This document shows, in pieces, positions 44,929 to 55,345 of a DNA stretch of 64,000 bases. The notes under the pieces are model-generated. The model was not told where the DNA came from. It worked only from the letters and a program-made list of their open reading frames with translations, and ran no database searches. Each line of letters begins with the position of its first letter. Positions within the stretch are counted from its first letter, which is position 1. Source of the DNA: Burkholderiaceae bacterium (lineage in GTDB: Bacteria > Pseudomonadota > Gammaproteobacteria > Burkholderiales > Burkholderiaceae); assembly GCA_947448415.1 (NCBI GenBank), contig CANFMT010000005.1, positions 1-64,000 of the forward strand, given 5' to 3'. The position numbers were made by a program, and so were the translations under genes.

Positions 44929-46059
44929 ATGCCAAATACTCTTGCCCCTACAGAAGAAATCATTGCCGACCTAACCGCTGGCAAGATGGTCATTCTTGTT
45001 GACGAAGAAGATCGTGAAAATGAAGGTGATCTCGTATTGGCTGCCGACCATGTTACCGCTGATGCGGTCAACTTTATGGCCAAGCATGGCCGTGGTCTGA
45101 TCTGCCTAACACTGACTCGTGAACGCTGCCAACAGCTCAATCTGCCTTTAATGGTTAGAGACAACGGCACCTCTATGGGTACAAATTTCACAGTCTCCAT
45201 TGAGGCTGCCACCGGAGTTACCACCGGTATTTCAGCAGCAGACCGTGCCCTCACCATTAAAACCGCCGTGGCACCTAATGCCAAGCCCAATGACTTAGTT
45301 CAGCCTGGGCATATTTTTCCTTTAATGGCACAACCTGGCGGCGTATTAATTCGCTCTGGCCATACTGAAGCAGGCTGCGATCTTGCTGCAATGGCTGGTT
45401 GCTCACCAACATCTGTGATTTGTGAAATCATGAAAGACGATGGCAGCATGGCGCGTTTGCCTGACTTGCTTGAGTTTGCAAAAGAGCATCAACTTAAAAT
45501 TGGCAGCATTGCGGATCTGATTCAGTACCGCAGTCAGAATGAAAGTATTGTTGTTCGCGAAGGCACTCGTGAGTTCATTACTCCCTGGGGTAAATTTGAA
45601 GGTATTGTTTATCGCGACACCCCAAGCTCCTGTATGCACATTGCCTTAGTGCATGGCAAACCATCTGAAGTGCAAGAAACTTTAGTGCGAGTTCATGAAC
45701 CGGTGACTGTATTAGATTTCTTGGACTCTACTATTAGCACTCACTCCTGGCCCCTAGCTCAAGCATTGCAAGAAATCGCCAAAGCACCTGCTGGAGTTGC
45801 CGTACTACTCAATGCTGCGGGGATTGCCGCGCCAAATAATGAAGATTGGTTGGCGCAGTTTCAAAAACTCAATCAATCAACCGATGCCGTGCAAAAGCCT
45901 CTGGCACGTAAAACCGATTTCAGAAGCTATGGCATCGGCGCTCAAATTCTCAAAGACCTTGGTGTGGGAAAAATGCGTTTACTAGCCAACCCAAGCCCCG
46001 TTCCAAGCCTATCTGGTTATAAGCTTGAAGTAACGGGCTACACACCATACAAGCCTTAA
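44929..46059 (+). CDS. ribBA: 3,4-dihydroxy-2-butanone 4-phosphate synthase with degenerate RibA domain
   Basis: The N-terminal RibB domain has EEDRENEGDLVLAAD and the HTEAGCDLAAMAGC motif. The C-terminal part aligns with GTP cyclohydrolase II in outline (VHEPVTVLDFLD) but lacks the zinc-binding cysteines and catalytic loop. It is likely active only in making the four-carbon precursor of riboflavin. ATG at 44929 follows AGGAGGCT. It is first in ribBA-ribH-nusB. A separate RibA should exist elsewhere. Confidence 0.93.
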   Translation: MPNTLAPTEEIIADLTAGKMVILVDEEDRENEGDLVLAADHVTADAVNFMAKHGRGLICLTLTRERCQQLNLPLMVRDNGTSMGTNFTVSIEAATGVTTGISAADRALTIKTAVAPNAKPNDLVQPGHIFPLMAQPGGVLIRSGHTEAGCDLAAMAGCSPTSVICEIMKDDGSMARLPDLLEFAKEHQLKIGSIADLIQYRSQNESIVVREGTREFITPWGKFEGIVYRDTPSSCMHIALVHGKPSEVQETLVRVHEPVTVLDFLDSTISTHSWPLAQALQEIAKAPAGVAVLLNAAGIAAPNNEDWLAQFQKLNQSTDAVQKPLARKTDFRSYGIGAQILKDLGVGKMRLLANPSPVPSLSGYKLEVTGYTPYKP

Positions 46060-46078
46060 CTCTTAGATTGAAAGTATC

Positions 46079-46591
46079 ATGACTAACTCAAACAATGATT
46101 TTGTAGGTGTATTGGAAGCAGATCTAAATGGTCAAGATTTACGTATTGGTATTGTGCAAGCTCGCTTTAATGAAGATCATTGTGTTGCGCTGACTTCCGC
46201 ATGTATTAATGAGTTAATCAATTTGGGTGTTTCACAAGCCGATATCAAATTAGTTACTGTTCCAGGTGCCCTTGAAATTCCATTTGCGCTACAAAAACTA
46301 GTTGAGACTGGAGAGTTTGATGGCTTAATTGCCTTAGGGGCTGTTATCCGCGGGGAAACTTATCACTTCGAGCTCGTCTCTAATGAGTCGGCTGCAGGTA
46401 TTACCCGCATCTCGATTGATTCAGGACTACCGATTGCTAATGGCGTTTTAACTTGCGATACCGATGAGCAAGCTCAGGTTCGTGTAGAGGTCAAAGGTGC
46501 TGACTGCGCAAAGACTGTAGTGGAAATGGCAAATCTTGCATTGGCCCTTACTCCAGACATTGATATTGAAATTAACCCTAGCGAAGCGTAA
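46079..46591 (+). CDS. ribH: 6,7-dimethyl-8-ribityllumazine synthase
   Basis: A 170-residue protein with [27 protein letters not shown], and [12 protein letters not shown] with its active-site His. It joins the four-carbon phosphate to the pyrimidine intermediate of riboflavin synthesis. It lies 19 bases after ribBA and eight before nusB. Confidence 0.96.
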   Translation: MTNSNNDFVGVLEADLNGQDLRIGIVQARFNEDHCVALTSACINELINLGVSQADIKLVTVPGALEIPFALQKLVETGEFDGLIALGAVIRGETYHFELVSNESAAGITRISIDSGLPIANGVLTCDTDEQAQVRVEVKGADCAKTVVEMANLALALTPDIDIEINPSEA

Positions 46592-46599
46592 ATATCGAC

Positions 46600-47112
46600 A
46601 TGTCTAAAACCCCTCTTACGCCAACAAATAGTCATGCCAGCAAAGAAGCTCAGCCTACAGCACCAAAGCGCTCGCTGACACCCCGTCGTCGCGCCCGCGA
46701 ATATGCTCTGCAAGGCGTTTATCAGAGCTTGGTAATGCGCCGTGCCGGAAGTATTCCTAATAGCGCTGCTATCGCCAAGCAACTAGCAGAAGATCCTGCA
46801 TTTCGTCGCTGCCAACTAGATCTCTTTACCGGAATTTTTGAAGGCGTTCTTAGCCGCACTGATGAGTTAGAAGCCATCATCACACCTGCGCTAGATCGCC
46901 CCATTAACGAGCTCTCTCCAGTTGAGCATGCTGCCCTCCTCATCGGCACTTATGAGTTAGCGGTTGATCTTTCGGTTCCCTACAAAGTCGCAATCAATGA
47001 AGCAGTGGAATTGGCCAAGACATTTGGAGGTACTGATGGCCATAAGTATGTCAATGGTGTTTTAGATCTACTAGCCCAAAAACTACGCAGCACAGAAACT
47101 CAAGCAAACTAA
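46600..47112 (+). CDS. nusB: Transcription antitermination factor NusB
   Basis: A 170-residue all-helical protein with RRRAREYALQGVYQS near the start and the C-terminal INEAVELAKTFGGTDGHKYVNGVLDLL typical of NusB. It binds boxA RNA with NusE in rRNA antitermination. It lies downstream of ribH, an order shared with many proteobacteria. An intrinsic terminator follows. Confidence 0.96.
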   Translation: MSKTPLTPTNSHASKEAQPTAPKRSLTPRRRAREYALQGVYQSLVMRRAGSIPNSAAIAKQLAEDPAFRRCQLDLFTGIFEGVLSRTDELEAIITPALDRPINELSPVEHAALLIGTYELAVDLSVPYKVAINEAVELAKTFGGTDGHKYVNGVLDLLAQKLRSTETQAN

Positions 47113-47167
47113 TTCTACCAATAATAGCTGTAAGCTGCATAGCAACATAGCTGCTTCAGACACCCAC

Positions 47168-47198
47168 AGCCTCTAGGCCAAAAGCCTGGAGGCTTTTT
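47168..47198 (+). terminator. Rho-independent terminator after nusB
   Basis: An 11-base stem (47168-47178 with 47184-47194, one G-T pair) with an A-rich loop ends in a T-rich tail. It lies about 55 bases past the nusB stop. Confidence 0.88.
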
Positions 47199-47286
47199 GT
47201 TTTGTTCGGGGATAGAATAACTACATTACTAATAGAATTAAAAAGACAAACCCTACCCTTCGCGAAAAACTCATTGGTATACGAAT

Positions 47287-48765
47287 ATGCAAAAAATCGA
47301 CATCAAAAAATCACTAAAAGATCCCAGCCTTTTTAAAGAGGCCGCCTATATTAATGGTCAATGGATTAAAGAATCCACAGGCAAAACTTTTGCGGTAACC
47401 AACCCTGCTACGGATGAGCTTATTGCAGAAGTTACAAATCTAGCAAGTCAGGATGCAGAATTGGCAATTAGCGCCGCTGAAAAAGCGCTCCCAGAATGGC
47501 GCGCTAAAACCGGCAAAGAGCGCGCACATATTCTGCGTAAGTGGTTTGATCTCATTATTGCTAACACGCAAGATCTAGCAGTATTAATGACACTCGAGCA
47601 AGGCAAGCCCTTGGGTGAAGCCACTGGTGAAGTAGTTTATGGCGCCTCATTTATTGAATGGTTTGCCGAAGAGGCGAAACGCGTATCCGGAGCAATTTTG
47701 ACTACCACCTGGCCAGATAAGCGCCTCATGGTTCTCAAGCAACCGATTGGTGTCTGCGTTGCCATCACTCCATGGAACTTTCCAAACGCCATGATTACTC
47801 GCAAAATTGCACCAGCACTAGCGGCTGGCTGCACGATTGTGATTAAGCCTGCCGAGTTAACCCCTTTATCTGCCTTAGCCCTTACCGAGCTTGCAGAACG
47901 TGCGGGCATTCCACCTGGTGTTATCAACGTGCTAACTGCAGATGAAAGTCAATCTATTGCCATTGGAAAAACACTTTGTGCTTCACCTACTGTTCGCCAT
48001 CTATCCTTTACGGGTTCGACTGAAGTAGGTCGTATCTTGATGGAGCAGTGCGCGCCAACTATTAAAAAATTAGCGCTTGAGTTGGGTGGTCATGCCCCAT
48101 TCATTGTTTTTGATGACGCAGATATTGATGCTGCAGTTGCCGGTGCAGTAGTTTCTAAATATAGAAATTCAGGGCAGACCTGTGTATGTGCCAACCGCTT
48201 TTATGTACACAAAAAAGTACAAGATATTTTTGTTGAGAAGTTTGCTAAAGCGATTGCCCAAATCAAGGTGGGGAATGGGATGGAACCGGGAATCACTCAA
48301 GGACCACTCATTGAAACTTCTGCACTAGAAAAGGTGGAGCGCCATGTTAGTGACGCCTTGAGTAAGGGCGCCAAGTTAATTGCCGGTGGGAAAAAATCCG
48401 CTCATGGTGGAAACTTTTACGAGCCTACTATTCTTGCCGATGTAACCAATCAGATGCTCATCACTACAGAAGAAACCTTTGGTCCGGTAGCCCCAATCAT
48501 CCCATTTGAATCGGATGAAGAAGTGGTTCGCCTGGCTAACAATAGCCAATATGGTCTGGCATCCTATTTTTATAGTCGTGATATTGGTCGCATCTGGAGG
48601 ATTGCCGAAGCCTTGGACTATGGCATCGTTGGCGTCAACTCAGGCCTCATCTCTAATGAAGTTGTTCCGTTTGGTGGCGTTAAGCAATCTGGCCTTGGTC
48701 GCGAAGGCAGCGTCTACGGCATGGACGAGTATTTAGAAATGAAATATGTTTGCGTAGGCCTCTAA
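47287..48765 (+). CDS. gabD: NAD(P)-dependent succinate-semialdehyde dehydrogenase family protein
   Basis: A 492-residue aldehyde dehydrogenase with TPWNFPNAMITRK, the catalytic Glu in LELGGHAPF and the catalytic Cys in GQTCVCANRFYVH. The sequence around FTGSTEVGRIL and the C-terminal KQSGLGREGSVYGMDEYLE fit the GabD subfamily. It would oxidise succinate semialdehyde to succinate. It is transcribed alone. A weak AGGCC / GGCCT hairpin overlaps its stop (48756-48770). Confidence 0.9.
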   Translation: MQKIDIKKSLKDPSLFKEAAYINGQWIKESTGKTFAVTNPATDELIAEVTNLASQDAELAISAAEKALPEWRAKTGKERAHILRKWFDLIIANTQDLAVLMTLEQGKPLGEATGEVVYGASFIEWFAEEAKRVSGAILTTTWPDKRLMVLKQPIGVCVAITPWNFPNAMITRKIAPALAAGCTIVIKPAELTPLSALALTELAERAGIPPGVINVLTADESQSIAIGKTLCASPTVRHLSFTGSTEVGRILMEQCAPTIKKLALELGGHAPFIVFDDADIDAAVAGAVVSKYRNSGQTCVCANRFYVHKKVQDIFVEKFAKAIAQIKVGNGMEPGITQGPLIETSALEKVERHVSDALSKGAKLIAGGKKSAHGGNFYEPTILADVTNQMLITTEETFGPVAPIIPFESDEEVVRLANNSQYGLASYFYSRDIGRIWRIAEALDYGIVGVNSGLISNEVVPFGGVKQSGLGREGSVYGMDEYLEMKYVCVGL

Positions 48766-48794
48766 GGCCTCGCTTTACTTTCTAACCAATACTT

Positions 48795-49610
48795 CTATTT
48801 TTTTCGATACACCAAATCCCAGACACCGTGGCCTAGCTTAATGCCACGGTTCTCGAATTTGGTTAGAGGCCTGTAAGAAGGTCTTTGTACGTAGCCTGAC
48901 TGCAAAGACTCTAACTGTTCCAAAGTAGGTTTAAATTCATTGAAATCTTTACCTACAGTAGCAATTTCTTCCACACCAAAAGTTTCTATCTTGATTGCCT
49001 CTGTCGATGTATTTTCCAGGGTAGGTTCAGCGTTTAAAACTAGTAGCATCTGCTCTGCATAGTTATGCCAATCTGTCGCTAAATGCAAATACGCGCCCGG
49101 CTTGAGGCGTGATACTAACAGCTTAACGAATTCAGACTGAATTAAGCGGCGCTTATGATGGCGCTTCTTGTGCCATGGGTCTGCAAAATAAATATGAATG
49201 CCATCAAGGCAATTAGGCATCAGCATCTTCTCTAATACCTCTACAGCATCATGACGAATTAATCTGAGATTAGTGAGTTGACCCTCTCCAATTAACTTTA
49301 ACAGAGCACCGACACCAGGGGGATGCACTTCGATTGCCAAAAAATCATCCTCAGGTCGTAAGGCAGCGATTTTGGCGGTAGTCTCCCCCATACCAAAACC
49401 AATTTCTAGAATTTTTGGTCGGGTAGAGTCACCAAATGCAGATTTGAGGTTAAGAACATCTTCCTGAAACGGAATTAAAAATTGTGGGCCCAACTCTTCA
49501 ATTGCCCGTTGCTGTCCAGCCGTTGTTCTACCAGCTCGCAAAACAAACGAGCGAATGCGATCAAATCGCTTTTCGGCACTTCCTAAATTTTTATCTTGGT
49601 CGCAGGACAA
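48795..49610 (-). CDS. trmB: tRNA (guanine-N7)-methyltransferase
   Basis: A 271-residue class I methyltransferase with [26 protein letters not shown] and a C-terminal [19 protein letters not shown], all typical of TrmB. It makes m7G46 in tRNA. The frame begins with TTG at 49610, one base after the stop of the upstream SDR gene. No nearby ATG gives a better start, and about 20 residues precede the family core. Confidence 0.94.
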   Translation of the reverse strand: MSCDQDKNLGSAEKRFDRIRSFVLRAGRTTAGQQRAIEELGPQFLIPFQEDVLNLKSAFGDSTRPKILEIGFGMGETTAKIAALRPEDDFLAIEVHPPGVGALLKLIGEGQLTNLRLIRHDAVEVLEKMLMPNCLDGIHIYFADPWHKKRHHKRRLIQSEFVKLLVSRLKPGAYLHLATDWHNYAEQMLLVLNAEPTLENTSTEAIKIETFGVEEIATVGKDFNEFKPTLEQLESLQSGYVQRPSYRPLTKFENRGIKLGHGVWDLVYRKK

Positions 49611-49611
49611 C

Positions 49612-50547
49612 TTAAGCTACTACCTTTTTAAAGTACGCGATCGTCTCCTTGAGACCATCCTCCAAATTAACCTTAGGCTGCCAACCAAGCTTAGCTTTAG
49701 CTAGTTCAATATTAGGCTGACGCTGCTTGGGATCATCTGATGGCAATGTCTGATGGATGATCTTAGATTTACTACCAGAGAGCTTTAGAACTGTCTCAGC
49801 TAATTGCAACATCGTGAACTCACCTGGATTGCCAATATTGACTGGACCTGTAAAACCTTCTTCAGAGTTCATCATTCGCACCATCGCATCGATGAGGTCA
49901 TCTACATAGCAAAAACTACGAGTTTGCTGACCATCACCATAAATAGTGATGTCTTTTCCCTGAAGGGCTTGAACAATAAAATTACTGACTACACGACCAT
50001 CATTAGGATGCATACGTGGGCCATAGGTATTGAAAATACGCACGACTTTGATATCTAAATTATGCTGACGGTTGTAATCAAAAAACAGGGTTTCAGCGCA
50101 GCGCTTGCCTTCGTCGTAGCAAGAACGAATTCCGATAGGATTTACTCTGCCCCAGTATTCCTCTTGCTGAGGGTGAACTTCAGGATCGCCATAAACCTCG
50201 CTGGTAGAGGCCTGCAAAATACGCGCTCTAGTGCGCTTGGCAAGACCGAGCATATTAATAGCACCGTGTACGATAGTCTTGGTGGTTTGCACAGGGTCAT
50301 GCTGATAGTGAACTGGGGAGGCTGGACACGCCAAGTTATAGATCTGATTAGTCTCCACATAAAGCGGAAAAGTGACATCGTGTCGCATGAGCTCTAACTT
50401 TGAATTAGGCATTAAGTGCGCCAGATTCTCTTTGGTACCAGTGAAATAGTTATCGACAACCAAGACATCATTTCCCTCTTTGAGCAACCTCTCCGTCAGG
50501 TGGGAGCCAAGAAAGCCTGCGCCACCGGTGATGAGGATTTTGTTCAT
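49612..50547 (-). CDS. UDP-glucuronate decarboxylase (UDP-xylose synthase)
   Basis: A 311-residue extended SDR with [12 protein letters not shown] at 5-16, [21 protein letters not shown] with the catalytic Tyr and Lys, and [19 protein letters not shown]. These match bacterial UXS enzymes, which convert UDP-glucuronate to UDP-xylose. No UDP-glucose dehydrogenase is in this window. It precedes trmB by one base and follows a DUF2721 gene. Confidence 0.92.
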   Translation of the reverse strand: MNKILITGGAGFLGSHLTERLLKEGNDVLVVDNYFTGTKENLAHLMPNSKLELMRHDVTFPLYVETNQIYNLACPASPVHYQHDPVQTTKTIVHGAINMLGLAKRTRARILQASTSEVYGDPEVHPQQEEYWGRVNPIGIRSCYDEGKRCAETLFFDYNRQHNLDIKVVRIFNTYGPRMHPNDGRVVSNFIVQALQGKDITIYGDGQQTRSFCYVDDLIDAMVRMMNSEEGFTGPVNIGNPGEFTMLQLAETVLKLSGSKSKIIHQTLPSDDPKQRQPNIELAKAKLGWQPKVNLEDGLKETIAYFKKVVA

Positions 50548-50570
50548 AGTTATGTTTTAAATTTAAGAAA

Positions 50571-51035
50571 TTAATAATGCCTTGGGGAGTTCCAGCCAGC
50601 TGAGCGATATGCATAAACCACCTCAGCCAAAACAATCGATAAAGAGGTCATAAAAGAAATGAGGCCCAAAACAAATGTCCAAATCACATAGGTCGTCTGC
50701 AATGAGCGCACTGCACCGGCCTGGAAGAAAAATAGCTCGAGTACGGTTAAGGAAATAAAGACTCCGCTTAAGACATTAAAAAAGATAGCAGCAGTACATA
50801 GACGACCTCTAATTTTTGCCTCATCGGCCTCCCTACACATATGTTCAAGAATAGCCCTATCCTTAGTATCGCCAACTTGAATCGCGCGCTGAATAGATCG
50901 CATACGATCAACTGATCTAGCTAACCTTCCAGAAATAGCATTAATTAAAGTTGATACAGCAGTCAATAGAAATACTGGTGCTAGCGCTAGTTGAATATTA
51001 TTCGTGATGGCATCAATAGAGACATCCATAGTCAT
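50571..51035 (-). CDS. DUF2721-family membrane protein
   Basis: A 154-residue protein with a hydrophobic segment near the N-terminus, a central charged stretch with AISGRLARSVDRMR, and two C-terminal helices. It matches DUF2721, a small membrane family of unknown function common in proteobacteria. It is followed 23 bases later by the UDP-xylose synthase gene. Confidence 0.85.
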   Translation of the reverse strand: MTMDVSIDAITNNIQLALAPVFLLTAVSTLINAISGRLARSVDRMRSIQRAIQVGDTKDRAILEHMCREADEAKIRGRLCTAAIFFNVLSGVFISLTVLELFFFQAGAVRSLQTTYVIWTFVLGLISFMTSLSIVLAEVVYAYRSAGWNSPRHY

Positions 51036-51059
51036 TCCGTTTTCTATATCAATGAAGGT

Positions 51060-51905
51060 TTAATGAGACCAGGCTACTAAGCCGCTATAAGCGCTAATTA
51101 GCACCAATAAGCCAAAAATAATTCGGTACCAAGCAAATGGCACGAAATTATGATGCGCCACATAATGAATTAACCAGCGGACACAAATAAAAGCAGAAAT
51201 AAACGCAGCTATAAACCCGACAACAATTGCCAGGCCAAATTCTCCAGAAATGGCAACAGGGTTTTTCCAAAGCTTTAGCAACTCATAAGCGGTGGCACCA
51301 CCGATGACCGGCATGGCCAAGAAGAATGAAAATTCTGTTGCTACAGCACGTGGAATCCCAAAAAGCATACCGCCAATAATGGTTGCTCCCGAACGTGAAG
51401 TTCCGGGAATTAAAGCTGCACATTGCGCCAGCCCAACTTTCAGGGCATCTAAATGAGAAAGATCATCTACCGTCTGAATACGTGCACTAGCAAAAGAATT
51501 GGATTGCTGTCTTTTCTCGGCCCAGAAAATCACAAGGGCGCCCACTATAAATGCACTAGCGACAGGTATGGGCGAAAACAATACCGCTTTAATATGCTTG
51601 CCGAAAAGAAACCCCAAACCCATCGCAGGAATTGAGGCGATTACTAGGTTCGCGACAAAGCGGCGCGATAAAGCGCTGGTGGTAAATGAGGTGGCTACTT
51701 TTAGCAATTTTTGCCGGAATTCCCAGCAAACCGCCAAAATGGCTCCAAATTGGATAATGACCTCAAAGGCTTTACCTCGCTCGTCATTAAAATTCAAAAG
51801 GTCACCCACTAAAATAAGGTGGCCAGTGCTGGAGATAGGCAAGAACTCTGTGAGCCCCTCAACTACCCCCAAAATAAGCGCTTTTCCCAGCAAAATTAGA
51901 TCCAT
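51060..51905 (-). CDS. uppP: Undecaprenyl-diphosphatase
   Basis: A 281-residue polytopic enzyme from ATG at 51905, with the UppP motifs [17 protein letters not shown] (E and S/T-rich active region) and [10 protein letters not shown]. It recycles the undecaprenyl carrier used by peptidoglycan and the surface glycans encoded here. An upstream TTG frame at 51938 would add 11 residues with no ribosome-binding site. ATG is preferred. Confidence 0.95.
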   Translation of the reverse strand: MDLILLGKALILGVVEGLTEFLPISSTGHLILVGDLLNFNDERGKAFEVIIQFGAILAVCWEFRQKLLKVATSFTTSALSRRFVANLVIASIPAMGLGFLFGKHIKAVLFSPIPVASAFIVGALVIFWAEKRQQSNSFASARIQTVDDLSHLDALKVGLAQCAALIPGTSRSGATIIGGMLFGIPRAVATEFSFFLAMPVIGGATAYELLKLWKNPVAISGEFGLAIVVGFIAAFISAFICVRWLIHYVAHHNFVPFAWYRIIFGLLVLISAYSGLVAWSH

Positions 51906-52025
51906 AGGGCAAATTTTATAGGTATATGCGGCTACCAAGACTTATTTGGCAAAATTGAGCTTAAACAGGCATTTAAAGTAATTTGGCCTTAAACTTCATG
52001 GCACATTAAAAAGTAACTGAATTAG

Positions 52026-53651
52026 ATGACCCCAGCACGTTTGAGACTTTCTAGACTTACCGCCCTAGGCTTGATCCTAGGCCAAGCACTGGGCTGGAAT
52101 TCTTGGTCAGGGAGCGTCTTAGCTCAGAGCGCCAATGGAGCCGTAAAACCTGCCTTACCGACCCCTATTAGCGCTTCTTCGCTTATTGGCCTAGAACAAC
52201 CACCGCAATTTGTGCCGCCACTCAGTAAACCGGCATTACCGAACGTCTCAACCCCATCCAATTTGAGCGTCAATAAAGCAAATGATGGCAAGGGACAATT
52301 AACTGATTTGATTCAGTTATATCAAGAGGCGGCATTTAGTGACCCTGTTCTCAATGCGGCACGCTTTAATTACCAAGCAAGTAAAGAGCTTTTTTGGCAA
52401 GGCTTTTCCTTGCTAATGCCGCAGGCAGTTGCAACACCAGGTGGCACTCGCTACTACCAACACGGTGCTGGCACTACGCAAGTCTCAAAAAATCCTGGTA
52501 ACTCGCGTGTATTTGATCAAAAGAGTTACACGGTCACCCTGACACAGCCTGTCTTTAACATTGGAGCCCTCGAGTTATTTAAGCAGGGAGATCTCAACAC
52601 AAAATTAGCAGATATGCGCTTTTTTTCAGCGCAACAAGATCTCATTTTGCGTGTTTCTCAGGCATATTTTGATGCCCTGACTAGCCAAGATAATGTGGCG
52701 CTATATCAAAATAAAAAATCGCTCATCAAACAACAGCTTGATGCTGCACAAGCTAAATTTGATGCCGGCCTTGCAACTGTTGTGGATGTGAATACCGCAC
52801 AAGCAGCGCTTGATCTTGCAAACTCACAAGAGATCGCGGCACAAGCCGACTTAATCGTGAAGCTTGGAGCCCTAGAACAACTGGTTGGCCGACCTGTCGG
52901 ACCGATCAAGCCTCTCATTAAGGAAGCCAAAATTGAAGGCGTTCTCAAGGACCCGCGCAGCAAGTCTCAAGACACCAAAGGTTATCCTATTGCTGAAAGC
53001 GTTAATCCGATACTGCCTCCAGGCCAAACTCTGGAGGATTGGATTCAACAGGCCGAGGCATCGAATTTTAATGTTTTAGCGGGCCAGCTCTCGCTCAGTC
53101 TTGCTGAAAGCACTTATCGAGGCGCCCAAGCACTTAATTACCCCACAATCAATTTAGTGGGCACTTCGGGCTACAACACTTCGAATGGTACGCCAAATAG
53201 TTACACACCAGCCAATACGAATGTGTACAACAACACACTGGGATTGCAAATGACTATCCCGTTAGTATCTGGTGGATATGCTAGCTCGGTGATTCGCCAA
53301 AATGCTGCTCTCGTTGATGCGGCCAAAGCCAATTACGATAATTTCCGTAGAACTGCCGCTCAAAATACTCGTGCAGCCTTTACAGGTTTTTATGGTGGCT
53401 TGGCGAGCGTAAAAGCTTACGAAGCTGCTGAGCGCTCAAGCTCTTCTGCTTTGGAATCAAGTAAGCTTGGCTTCGAGGTTGGAACCTTAATCAATATTGA
53501 TGTGTTGATTGCCTTAGATACTTTAATCAATACCCGCTCTTTATTGAATCAAGCAAGATATAACACCATTCTTAACGCGATTAAGTTAAAAGCACATGCT
53601 GCAGCGTTAACAGATGAGGACCTGATCTCAATCAATACCCTGCTTCGCTAG
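52026..53651 (+). CDS. TolC-family outer-membrane efflux protein
   Basis: A 541-residue protein with an N-terminal signal-like segment, a Pro/Ser-rich stretch to about residue 85, and two TolC-like halves with heptad helices (ALTSQDNVALYQNKKSL, AKFDAGLATVVDVNTAQAAL; SSALESSKLGFEVGTLINIDVL). It would form the outer-membrane exit duct of a tripartite pump or type I secretion system. No inner-membrane partner gene is adjacent. Confidence 0.92.
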   Translation: MTPARLRLSRLTALGLILGQALGWNSWSGSVLAQSANGAVKPALPTPISASSLIGLEQPPQFVPPLSKPALPNVSTPSNLSVNKANDGKGQLTDLIQLYQEAAFSDPVLNAARFNYQASKELFWQGFSLLMPQAVATPGGTRYYQHGAGTTQVSKNPGNSRVFDQKSYTVTLTQPVFNIGALELFKQGDLNTKLADMRFFSAQQDLILRVSQAYFDALTSQDNVALYQNKKSLIKQQLDAAQAKFDAGLATVVDVNTAQAALDLANSQEIAAQADLIVKLGALEQLVGRPVGPIKPLIKEAKIEGVLKDPRSKSQDTKGYPIAESVNPILPPGQTLEDWIQQAEASNFNVLAGQLSLSLAESTYRGAQALNYPTINLVGTSGYNTSNGTPNSYTPANTNVYNNTLGLQMTIPLVSGGYASSVIRQNAALVDAAKANYDNFRRTAAQNTRAAFTGFYGGLASVKAYEAAERSSSSALESSKLGFEVGTLINIDVLIALDTLINTRSLLNQARYNTILNAIKLKAHAAALTDEDLISINTLLR

Positions 53652-53681
53652 TTTTCCGCGCTCTCACAGCGCCGAGTTACA

Positions 53682-54737
53682 TTAATTACACTGTAGCAAT
53701 TCTAAAGAAGCCTGAATGACAGCTTCGGCAGATGGGGGCGATTGCATATCACCTAGATTGCGAATTCGGTTTGACCAGTAACCATCAGTTTTCCACAGAG
53801 GTGAGTCGCAATATATCTCCACAGTAGGTTTACCTAATACTGCGGCTAAATGAGTCAGGCCGGTATCTACACCTACCGTTAGCGAAGCCCCTGCAATCAC
53901 TGAAAATGCTTCCTCAATAGAAAACGCTGGGGGCACTATCGCACCAGGAACTTGATTTGCCAGCTCAAGGCTAATTGCTTTTTCAGCAAGATTGCCCCAA
54001 GGAAAGACTACTTGGTAACCCTTATTTGATAACTCCTTACCTAAAGCGATCCAATGGCTATTAGCCCAGCGCTTTGCTTCACGAGCAGTCGAATGAAAAC
54101 ACAAAATATAAGGACTTCGGAACATAGCAAAGGGCTTTTCAGCTAATGCTTGCGTAAATGATGTGGGATAAAACTGCGGCGCCTCAGAGCGCTCCAATAA
54201 CGGCAAATCTAACGCAGAACACATTACCCAGCGTGAACGATCAACGGCATGACATTGAGTGGGCACCTGTACACACTGGTTATAAAAAGATCTGGCAATA
54301 GGTTCATAACCTGAATATTGCGTCGCATTTGCTAAGCCAGCAACAACTACATTCTCTGACTTATTAGCTAGCGCACAAACAAGTGCTGACTTTAATAAGC
54401 CTTGGGTCTCAATTAAGACGTTATACCGAACTTCGCATAGTTGCACTCTGAAAGCAAAAAATTCTTTCCAGGTGGATAGCTTGAAGAGATTCTTTTTCCA
54501 ACGACGCAACCCAAACGGAATGATTCGATCAATTCCTTTAAAACCATTTTTAGAGAGCAAGGGCTCCAACAAATGTACGTAAGCCTCTTCAACTACCCAG
54601 TCAATTTGAGCATCGGGCAAACGTGCCCGCAAATCCCAAACTAGCGGCAAGTTATGCAAAACATCCCCAAGAGAAGAGAGTTTGACTAGCAAAATTTTAG
54701 AATTCGGGCTTGCCGATGGGGTTAATGCATTACTCAT
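53682..54737 (-). CDS. waaC: Lipopolysaccharide heptosyltransferase I
   Basis: A 351-residue GT9 enzyme with ILLVKLSSLGDVLHNLP near residues 15-31 and the C-terminal GVDTGLTHLAAVLGKPTVEIYC. It adds the first heptose to Kdo in the inner core. It lies at the end of the rhamnose gene block, on the same strand, but 45 bases separate it from rfbC. Confidence 0.93.
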   Translation of the reverse strand: MSNALTPSASPNSKILLVKLSSLGDVLHNLPLVWDLRARLPDAQIDWVVEEAYVHLLEPLLSKNGFKGIDRIIPFGLRRWKKNLFKLSTWKEFFAFRVQLCEVRYNVLIETQGLLKSALVCALANKSENVVVAGLANATQYSGYEPIARSFYNQCVQVPTQCHAVDRSRWVMCSALDLPLLERSEAPQFYPTSFTQALAEKPFAMFRSPYILCFHSTAREAKRWANSHWIALGKELSNKGYQVVFPWGNLAEKAISLELANQVPGAIVPPAFSIEEAFSVIAGASLTVGVDTGLTHLAAVLGKPTVEIYCDSPLWKTDGYWSNRIRNLGDMQSPPSAEAVIQASLELLQCN

Positions 54738-54782
54738 CAGAGCATTATCGTATTTTTTATCTGCGCATAGCAGTTGTATATC

Positions 54783-55343
54783 TTAGAACTTGGGCGCTAG
54801 ATCCCAAAGCAAGCCAGCCGTATCTTTAGCATTCATATTGGGATTAGTACCATTAGGGATTGGCCAATCAATAGCCACAGTTGGATCATTCCAAGCAAGA
54901 CAAGCCTCGCTTTGAGGATGGTAATAATCGGTGGTTTTGTATAAAAACTCTGCCGTATCTGAGAGCACTAAAAAGCCATGTGCTAATTTTTCTGGGATCC
55001 ATAGCTGTTTATGATTTTGAGCGCTTAACTCAAGACCAACCCACTTGCCATACGTTGGAGAATCTTTACGAATATCCACTACAACATCAAATACACTGCC
55101 TGCCACAACGCGAACTAACTTACCTTGTGTTTTTTCTAGCTGATAGTGCAACCCGCGCAAGGTCCACTGCCGAGAAAAAGAATGGTTATCTTGTACAAAC
55201 TCAATATTCAGACCGGTAGCTTGGGAAAAATCCTCAGAATTGAATGACTCGGTAAACCAACCACGCTCATCACCAAACACCTTTGGCTCAATGACCAATA
55301 CATCATGAATGGCCGTTGGTGTTACTTTGATCTTTGAGCTCAT
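54783..55343 (-). CDS. rfbC: dTDP-4-dehydrorhamnose 3,5-epimerase
   Basis: A 186-residue cupin-type epimerase with FTESFNSEDFSQATG, the catalytic His in RGLHYQLEKTQGKLVRV and WIPEKLAHGFLVLSDTAEFLYK. It performs the third step of dTDP-L-rhamnose synthesis. It is two bases from rfbA. Normal length. Confidence 0.96.
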   Translation of the reverse strand: MSSKIKVTPTAIHDVLVIEPKVFGDERGWFTESFNSEDFSQATGLNIEFVQDNHSFSRQWTLRGLHYQLEKTQGKLVRVVAGSVFDVVVDIRKDSPTYGKWVGLELSAQNHKQLWIPEKLAHGFLVLSDTAEFLYKTTDYYHPQSEACLAWNDPTVAIDWPIPNGTNPNMNAKDTAGLLWDLAPKF

Positions 55344-55345
55344 AC

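Noticed and set aside
48756..48770. AGGCC / GGCCT hairpin at the gabD stop as a terminator
   Set aside because: Only five base pairs and a weak T-rich tail; too weak to call as a terminator.
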